61,982 nucleotides of DNA, from the NCBI GenBank assembly GCA_023442525.1, contig JAEZZA010000024.1, positions 1 through 61,982 of the forward strand, read 5' to 3'. The DNA comes from Bacteroidota bacterium (GTDB lineage: Bacteria; Bacteroidota; Bacteroidia; Bacteroidales; UBA10428). Every line of letters begins with the position of its first letter. The first letter of the stretch is position 1. Made by a program: the position numbers and the translations under genes. Below the pieces are notes generated by a model. That model worked only from the letters and a program-made list of their open reading frames with translations, made no database searches and was not told the origin of the DNA. Of this stretch, positions 51,433 through 59,000 are shown one piece after another.

Positions 51433-51524
51433 GTCAGGAAGCGCCCCCCGATCCTCCTGACAGGTGTTCCTCTCCTGTCAGGTGTTGATCGGTTAAATGC
51501 CAGCAGTCCGGACACTGCGAGTAG
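51433..51524 (+). repeat. 92-bp dispersed repeat, copy B
   Basis: It matches copy A (50167-50258) at 88 of 92 positions. Four substitutions and no indels suggest recent duplication or gene conversion. Confidence 0.92.
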
Positions 51525-51529
51525 TCGCT

Positions 51530-51617
51530 GACAGCCCTGAAAGGGCGATTATAACCCAGCACAGGGTGGCAACCCTGTGATTAAATGGAGTATCCACCAT
51601 CAACCCTGAAAGGGTGA
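51530..51617 (+). repeat. cagccctgaaagggcg-type dispersed repeat
   Basis: gacagccctgaaagggcgattataacccagcacagggtggcaaccctgtg with a following caaccctgaaagggtg unit. Both contain small palindromes (cctgaaagg, accctg/cagggt). It resembles the class of intergenic repeats common in Bacteroidota. Confidence 0.7.
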
Positions 51618-51667
51618 AAGAAATAATATACAGTTTCAGAGTTTCACGGTTCCGGAGCGGTAAAGAA

Positions 51668-51704
51668 AAAACCTGGCAATATTCCGTAGAAATTGCCAGG
51701 TTTT
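51668..51704 (-). terminator. Intrinsic terminator after the sugar isomerase-like gene
   Basis: AAAACCTGGCAAT (51668-51680) and ATTGCCAGGTTTT (51692-51704) form a 13-bp perfect stem with an 11-nt loop. On the minus strand the arm ends in a T-rich run. It lies 57 bp downstream of the minus-strand gene's stop. Confidence 0.8.
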
Positions 51705-51760
51705 AAGGTTATTTGTTCATATCCGACGCACTTCAGCTGTATCCGAAGTGGCGAAGGAAA

Positions 51761-52621
51761 TTACTTTACGTATGCAGCATTTTTAAGAAACTCATACGAC
51801 TGTTTTACACCATCGTAAGGAAGGGTAGTGAATTCTTCCTGTTCAACAATGTAATATTCCATACCTGCCAGGTCAGCATTGTTGAATAAGGTTTCAAAGT
51901 CGATTTGTCCGCTGGCACCAACTTCCAATGTATCTTTTACATGGTATGAAGTGAACCTTCCCGGATATTTGTTGAAATAAGCTACAGCATCTCCACCGCC
52001 CTGTTTGATCCAATACAGATCGATCTGGAAAAATACCTTGCTCGAATCGGTGTTCTGAAGCATGTAATCATAGATTACCTGTCCTTCCACTTCTTTATAC
52101 TCTCCGGAATGATTGTGATAACCGAACTTTATTCCTTTTGCATTACATTTCTCCCCAACGGCATTGAAATAGTCGCAATAGCTCTGCAGTCCTGCCAGTG
52201 ACTCATAACCTGTCCTGTCCATCCACGGCTGAACAATGTAGTTTACACCAGCCTGAAGATGTGCATCAATACATGCATCCCACCAGGCCATCACACTGTC
52301 CCATTTTGTTGAATCGGGAACAGGCTGACCGGTATGAGAGCTGATGATCGTCATGCCGTTTTTGGCAACTACATCCTTGATTTCAGCAGGCGACATTCCG
52401 TAGAATTTGCCATCGGAATAACCGGCTAATTCAACCGTCTTATAACCGATTTTGCCAACTTCTTCAATCGTCTTTACTGGATTGACTTTCATGCTGTCGC
52501 GCAGGGAGTAGAGCTGCAGACCGATGTTCTTTTCAGCAACAGGTGCCTTTTTACATGCTAAGGGTAGGGTAAGGGATGAGATCAGGATAACCACTGATAG
52601 TAATGAACTGAATTTTTTCAT
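51761..52621 (-). CDS. Xylose isomerase-like TIM-barrel lipoprotein (sugar phosphate isomerase/epimerase)
   Basis: A lipobox (LTLPLAC) near residue 22 follows a signal peptide starting MKKFSSLLSVVIL. The rest is an AP-endonuclease-2/xylose isomerase-like barrel: GLQLYSLRDSMKVNPVKTIEEVGKIGYKTVELAG, IKFGYHNHSGEY, FFQIDLYWIKQGG and YYIVEQEEF carry the conserved His/Asp/Glu metal residues. Such lipoproteins are common in Bacteroidota and are usually annotated as sugar isomerases; substrate unknown. Start ATG at 52621, chosen over an upstream ATG. Confidence 0.85.
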   Translation of the reverse strand: MKKFSSLLSVVILISSLTLPLACKKAPVAEKNIGLQLYSLRDSMKVNPVKTIEEVGKIGYKTVELAGYSDGKFYGMSPAEIKDVVAKNGMTIISSHTGQPVPDSTKWDSVMAWWDACIDAHLQAGVNYIVQPWMDRTGYESLAGLQSYCDYFNAVGEKCNAKGIKFGYHNHSGEYKEVEGQVIYDYMLQNTDSSKVFFQIDLYWIKQGGGDAVAYFNKYPGRFTSYHVKDTLEVGASGQIDFETLFNNADLAGMEYYIVEQEEFTTLPYDGVKQSYEFLKNAAYVK

Positions 52622-53056
52622 TTTGTTTATTTTTTTGTCCGGCAAAGTTAACATAAAATCGTAGCCCTAAACTCACACACCGGATTTCTTCGCCAACTGA
52701 CATTTTTTTAAACACAAAAGGAACAGGCTAACTGCCACTCCGGCTATAAGACAATGTTTCAAACTCTGACAGGTTCTGCGAACTCTGTCAGGTTTTCCAC
52801 ATTCGCCCAGTTGCCCTTAGTCTTCTGGTCTGTCTTTATTATCCACTGGTCTCCTAAAATCGCCCGATTATCAAATGGGGGCGGCATTTCGGAACGCGGA
52901 AATGTTAAAATCCGTAAAAATGTCAGTGTGTTCTTTTTGAGGTTTACCTTGACCGGGAATTCTGATTCTTAATAAAAAGTTGAAAAGTTGACAGGTTTTT
53001 TTATCGATTATGCCCTGTGAAGTAATAACTTGCGAATTCTCTTATCCCTACCTGAC
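52622..53056. other. Intergenic region between divergent genes, no gene seen
   Basis: This 435-bp gap holds the repeat at 52751-52797 and AT-rich sequence. A short ORF (52754-52972) is translated repeat and is not supported. The region ahead of 53057 has ttgacaggtttttttatc but no clear TAnnTTTG box. Confidence 0.7.
52751..52797 (-). repeat. Dispersed hairpin repeat, second-half copy (reverse)
   Basis: caatgtttcaaactctgacaggttctgcgaactctgtcaggtttt is the reverse complement of the second hairpin of the 42611 element. Confidence 0.9.
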
Positions 53057-56000
53057 ATGAAAATAACTCTACACTCTCGTCGAATCTCCGCGAAAACATG
53101 CATGCGACTGTTATTAATACTGATATCCTTATTTTTTGTAAGCGGATTACAATCTCAAACTCTATACAGTTACCAGTCGGGCAATTGGAACGCAGCTTCC
53201 ACATGGACAACCGATCCTTCGGGAACTCTTTATATTAATCCCACATCCGCTGTTCCCGCTGCTGCAGTAAACGTGGTTATTCTGAATGGAAGAACGGTTA
53301 CAATACCATCAAATAACCGTACATGTAGTTCGCTCGAAATCAAAGAGGGAGGATTCCTGCTTCTCGGAAATACCATAAACCATACTTTAGGCCAGGTATC
53401 AGGAAAGGGCACCATTCGCATGGTAGCCCAGACAAATACGTTTGCTGCAGGTTCCAATTTTACAGCTTTTGTCAGTCCGGGTGGAGGAACTTTTGAACTG
53501 GTCAATACATCAAGTTTTACTCTTCCTGCTGCTTTAAATACCTGTAATAACCTGATCATTAATAATGCTTCATCCGATATTACAGTCACATTTGCTCCCA
53601 ACCCGAATCTGGAAATGAGAATAAATGGCGACTTGATTATCAGGCAGGGAACTTTTATGATAAATAGTAATAGTACCAGCATTAACCGTACAATCACCGT
53701 ATTGGGAAATGTGGAAGTTGGAACCAATGGTAAAATTCGAACCAGCTCCAATAACTATATTCACACTTTTACCATTGGCGGAGATTTCATAAATAACGGT
53801 GAAGTATGGTTTACCAACCTTGCTGCACCAAATTACACGGGCAACACTAACAACGGAATTGTCAATGTCGTCTTTAACAATTCCCACGCTCACCAGTCGG
53901 TTCAATGCAACAATACCACCCGGTTTTACCGGATCAGCGTAATTAAAGGAACCGATAAAACCTACGTACTTAATATTGATGCCTCTAATAGCGATCACTT
54001 CAGCCTGTTCGGAAGAAACAATTATCACAGCTATAGTGACCAGCCTCCTTTTACCACCCATGATGCTTTGGATATTCAATCTGGTACCTGCAGGCTGGGA
54101 CCGAATATTGTTTTGTCATGCCTTTCACGAGGTACTTTTTTCATCGAGCCAAGCGCAATGTTATGGATAGATGGTGCACAGGTTACTTTTAACGATGACG
54201 GTGAAATCAACCAGGGACTTTACGTTTACGGCACACTTAAAATTACAGCAGGCGGAAAACTGACTGTAAATGACAATGTAACGAGAGGAATTGTTATGCG
54301 CGATGACGCGGCTGTTATCATTGAGAATGGTAATTTGTCAGCAAGGGTAATACGAACTTCTGCCCTTGATGGTTTTAACCGTGGCGCATTTACCATGAAG
54401 GGTAACAGCACTCTGACCCTTTCAGGTAATAACACAGTACAAGGAAGTTTTGCTACTTTCTCCATGGGATACCCCGATAATGTTATAGATATCTCCGGAG
54501 GCGTAATAAATGTTCTGAATCCTACCACCGCGGCAGGATATGGAACAAATTTCAGTGTTCATGTGGCATCCGATCCGCGTAATGTAAATATTACAGGTGG
54601 AACTTTTAATGTAAATATCCCTTCCGGAAGAAATGCTTATGTTAATTCAACAGCGCCTTTCTGGAATCTCAACATTACATCGGCCAATCCTGCCCAGAAC
54701 CTGCAAATTATGGGATATGACAATACCGGCACTTCAACCAGCAACCCTCCCGACTTGCCGGCTGCCCCCCTGGTAGTACTTAACGATTTTACAATTGAAA
54801 ATGGTGCTGTCTTTAATAACACACAGAACGTTAATGTTATTGTTGGCGGGAATTTCAATCTCGCCACCTCAACAAGTGTATATACACCAGGCAATAATAC
54901 AACCATTTTCAACGGTAACAGGGGACAGAATATTACCATAAACGGAAGTATTAACGGCGATCTGAATAATCTTACCCTGGAAAATGGCGCCAATGTCAAT
55001 ATTTCAAAAGATATCACAGTTCGAAATCTTCTTACAATAGGCGAAGGTTGTTATCTCAACGACATCGGGCATAATATAACCGTTCGTGGAAATATTAATA
55101 ACAGTGGCGTCCATACCAGCCAGGCCGGAGGCCGGATAACACTTGGTGGTACAGTTCAAGTGAGTATCGGAGGATCCGGGAAAGGAGTTTTCGGTAACCT
55201 TTTATTAAATAACGCGGCCGGAGCAAAGTTAACGGCAAACCAGTCCATTACGGGTGATCTTCGGTTAGTTGCCAATGCTGTCCTTAATATTGGTGTCTTC
55301 AACCTCTCACTGTCGCCGGGAAGCAGGATTTACAGTGCTACTACCGGCACAGCTGCGGCCTTTTCAAATTCCAAAATGATACTGACTTCCGGAAATGAAA
55401 GTGACGGAGGAATTACCAAATTCTTTGATGCTTCCAATACTACCTTTACTTATCCGTTTGGAGTGAACGGGAAATACACACCGGCAAGGATACAAATACA
55501 ATCACCAACGTCCGGAGGTTCTGTAACAATCCGGCCTGTAAACAAAAAAAATCCATTTGCCACATCGGCCAATGTGCTGTCTTATTACTGGAAATCACGA
55601 AGTAAGGGTTTCGACGGCCCGGTTACCGCACGACAAACATTCCGGTATATGCAGGCTGACGTTGTGCCGGCAGGAACCGACAATAACTATGTAGCCGGTG
55701 TTTACCGTAACGGAACCTGGTATTCCCTGGCTCCCGATTTTTCAACTGTTGAAGAACTAAATGACAGTATTAAATTTCCAACCCCCGTTTCATCGGGCGT
55801 TAATTTTATTGATGGAGATTTTACCGCAGGGGCAGCGGATGCTTTTACTTCGGTACTGACATTCTATAGTTGTGAAACTGGCTATTGGAATAGTAATTCC
55901 ACATGGTCGACCGATTCGGTTGGCGGTCCCCCGTGCCCGGCAGGATCGGTACCGGGCATAAATATTCCCGGACCATCCAACCCGGTGATTATTGGGAACG

Positions 56001-59000
56001 GATCAACCTATATGCATACCGTCACCGTTCCAACAGGCTTTAATAATATCCGCACCGGAAGCCTTCAGATTAATTCCGGATCCGTTCTGGATCTTACTTC
56101 CACTGTCGGTCATAATTTCGGATCCATACCGGATGCAAAAATAACAGGGAACGGTTTGCTTAGAATATCATCCGCAACAGGCGCAACTGCTACAACCGAG
56201 TTTCCGTCGGGTGATTTCGGACTGTTTCTTGACAGCCTGGGCGGTACTGTAGAATATTACAGTACTGCAACACTTGGTGCAGCCACGTTAACAATACCTT
56301 CGGTAAATTCTTCCGGTTTGCCGGTTGCCAATTATAAGAATCTTGTATTGTCGCCACATACAGGCAAGAATATTGTTTTACCGAATTCAGACCTGACGAT
56401 TTACGGTAACCTTTCGGTGAATGGTACAACAACTGGTACTGCCAGGTTATCTGCATCGACTACATCATCCTATACAGCTACTGTTAAAGAGAATATTTTT
56501 ATTAATTCAGGTACTTTTCAATTTCCAAATGGACGGGCACAGAATATAACAGTCAATGGTGATGTTGTAATTTCATCCGGAAGTGCATTTAGTGTATCCA
56601 CCGGAGGATCTTCAGTGGCCAACCTGGTTACTATATCAGGAAACCTTACCAATAACGGGATATTGGATTTTTTCCCTGCTGCGAACCGATATGCAAATGT
56701 CGTTTTTACAGGATCACTAAACCGTGAAATTAACGGGACAACGGCAACGAGGACCCGATTCAATGCTGTTACGGTTGATAAGGGAGATTCAAGAAACTCA
56801 GTGCTTGATGTGGTTGTCAATAACACAGCTTTCTCTCTCAACACTACATTGGCAAATGCTCTTACATTGGCTAACGGAACATTCAGACTTACCACTAATA
56901 CAACTCTTAATCTTTCGACTGGCGCATTTACCATTCCTATAACCGGATGTTTATCTGCAAACGGTGGTACCTTTAATCTCTGTACCTCCAACAGTGATGC
57001 GGCCGATCTGGTGCTGAACGGCAGACTGGAAGTAATTGCCGGTGCTGTCAGCATAGGAGTCCCCGGAAACTCGAATAACAATGATATTGAATATGCATCA
57101 GCCGGAACACCTGAAATTATAGTAAGAGGAGGTTCCCTGGATGTGATTGGACAAATCAGGCGCGGCACTATAATTGAAACGGGTTCTTTGAACTATACTC
57201 AATCAGGGGGACAGGTAACCATTCATGGCACTGACGGTCAGAATGCACGTTCCATGTTTGAAGTCATGAATGAAGGAAGTTTGTTCCGCATGAGTGGCGG
57301 TACGCTCACACTGATCAATAATTTTAACAACACCAGTTATATCGATTTGTACATTATGCCGGATACAAATGATGTAACCGGCGGTATTATTCAACTTGGT
57401 ACTACATCAACTTCGAATTCAAATTTTAATATAGTTCTCGCTTCACCGGTCTGGGATTTGAAAATAGATGGAGTCACAAGAGTTAAAAACGTTAACCTTA
57501 GGGTCTCTCCTCTAACAGTGCTGAATGACCTGATAATAGGGGAGCCGTCAGGCTTAAATTCAACCCTTATTACTAACGGACTGGATGTTATCATTGGTCA
57601 TAATCTGTTTAATTATAATGCTACCAATAGTACCGATATCACATCCGGCGGATTCCAGGCTTCTGTCAGCACTCAGACAACAACTTTTAACGGTAATTCT
57701 GCCCAATTAATAATGGGCCGAAACGGAAACATTACAAATTTTGCAAACCTGGTCATCAATAACACCGGTAACTCTGTAGTTGATTCGCTTGGTACAAATA
57801 CAGCATTAAGAATCAATGGTAAATTGAATCTTATAAGGGGTATACTGGCCGACGGCGGGAATGAGATTATCGTAACCGGAGATATTGCTAATACTGCAGT
57901 ACACAGAAGTTACACAGTAACAGGAGGTATTAATCTGAATGGAAACCAGAAACAGTTTATAACCGGTGACGGAAACGGTGTGTTCGGCAATCTGATCGTA
58001 AATAATGCCACGGGCGTTGATGTTACCGATAATACAACCATCAACGGACGGTTGACATTTACAACAGGATTACTTTACATTGACGATATGCTTCTGACAC
58101 TGGGACCTGCTGCAACCATTGGCGGCACTCCCGGTGTTAACGGAATGATAAGGCTTAACGGCGCCCTAAGCGACCTGGGAGTCCGAAAGATATATCCATC
58201 CGGTTTACATGCCTTCACTTTCCCTGTTGGTGTTACAGGAAAATATACTCCGGCAACGATTATCGTCACCTCCAACACCTATCCCGGAAATAGTTCCATT
58301 ACAATCAAACCGATAAACGGTAAGCATCCGGCAACTCATGAAATTATCCCTGCCACAAATGAATTGCAATATTATTGGAATGTGGTAAGTTCCGGCTTCG
58401 ATAATGGAGTTACAGTTGCTCACTCTTATACATACATCCCTACAGACGCCAAACCGAATGTAACCAATTATGTTGCAGCAAGATATCACAATTTTAACTG
58501 GACAGTTCCTTCAGAAGGTTCGGTAATCACAGGATCCAATATGATCACCTTTACCGGAGCATCCTATATTGACGGAGAATATACCTGCGGAATCAATTCC
58601 AACTTTATTGATCTTCCGACTTTCTATAGCCGGAGAGTAACAGCAGGCCTGCCGGGAGGTGCCAACTGGGATTTGGCAGAATCATGGACGCTTGATACTC
58701 TCGGAGATGGCGATCCGGCTCCTTATGTACCCAATGGGAATCCGCTGGTTATCCTGCCCGGACACAAGATCAATGCTGTATCGAATGGCAATTACGCGTA
58801 TTCGATACTTCTTAACGGCACACTGGACCTGGGAAATACCAACAGCCACAGCCATGGCCATGTTACAGGTAACGGTACTCTTATAATTAAAAGTACTGAT
58901 GCCGGGTATTTTGTATTTCCCGGAGGAGAATACGATGAATTCATGCGATTTCCGGGATCAACCGTGGAATATGTGAGCGAAATACCCGCTACATTGCCCA

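Larger units (their letters stand above)
51370..51760. other. Intergenic region made of repeats, no gene seen
   Basis: This 391-bp gap contains the 92-bp repeat copy B, the ccctgaaagggcgattataacc-type repeat (51530-51617) with a second short unit caaccctgaaagggtg, and a terminator at 51668-51704. No open reading frame with coding character was seen. Confidence 0.75.

Noticed and set aside
52754..52972. 72-codon plus-strand ORF in an intergenic region
   Set aside because: Its first third is dispersed repeat sequence; no motif or start-site support.
53230..55017. Several minus-strand ORFs opposite the giant gene
   Set aside because: They are shadows of a long plus-strand frame with a signal peptide and repeated modules.
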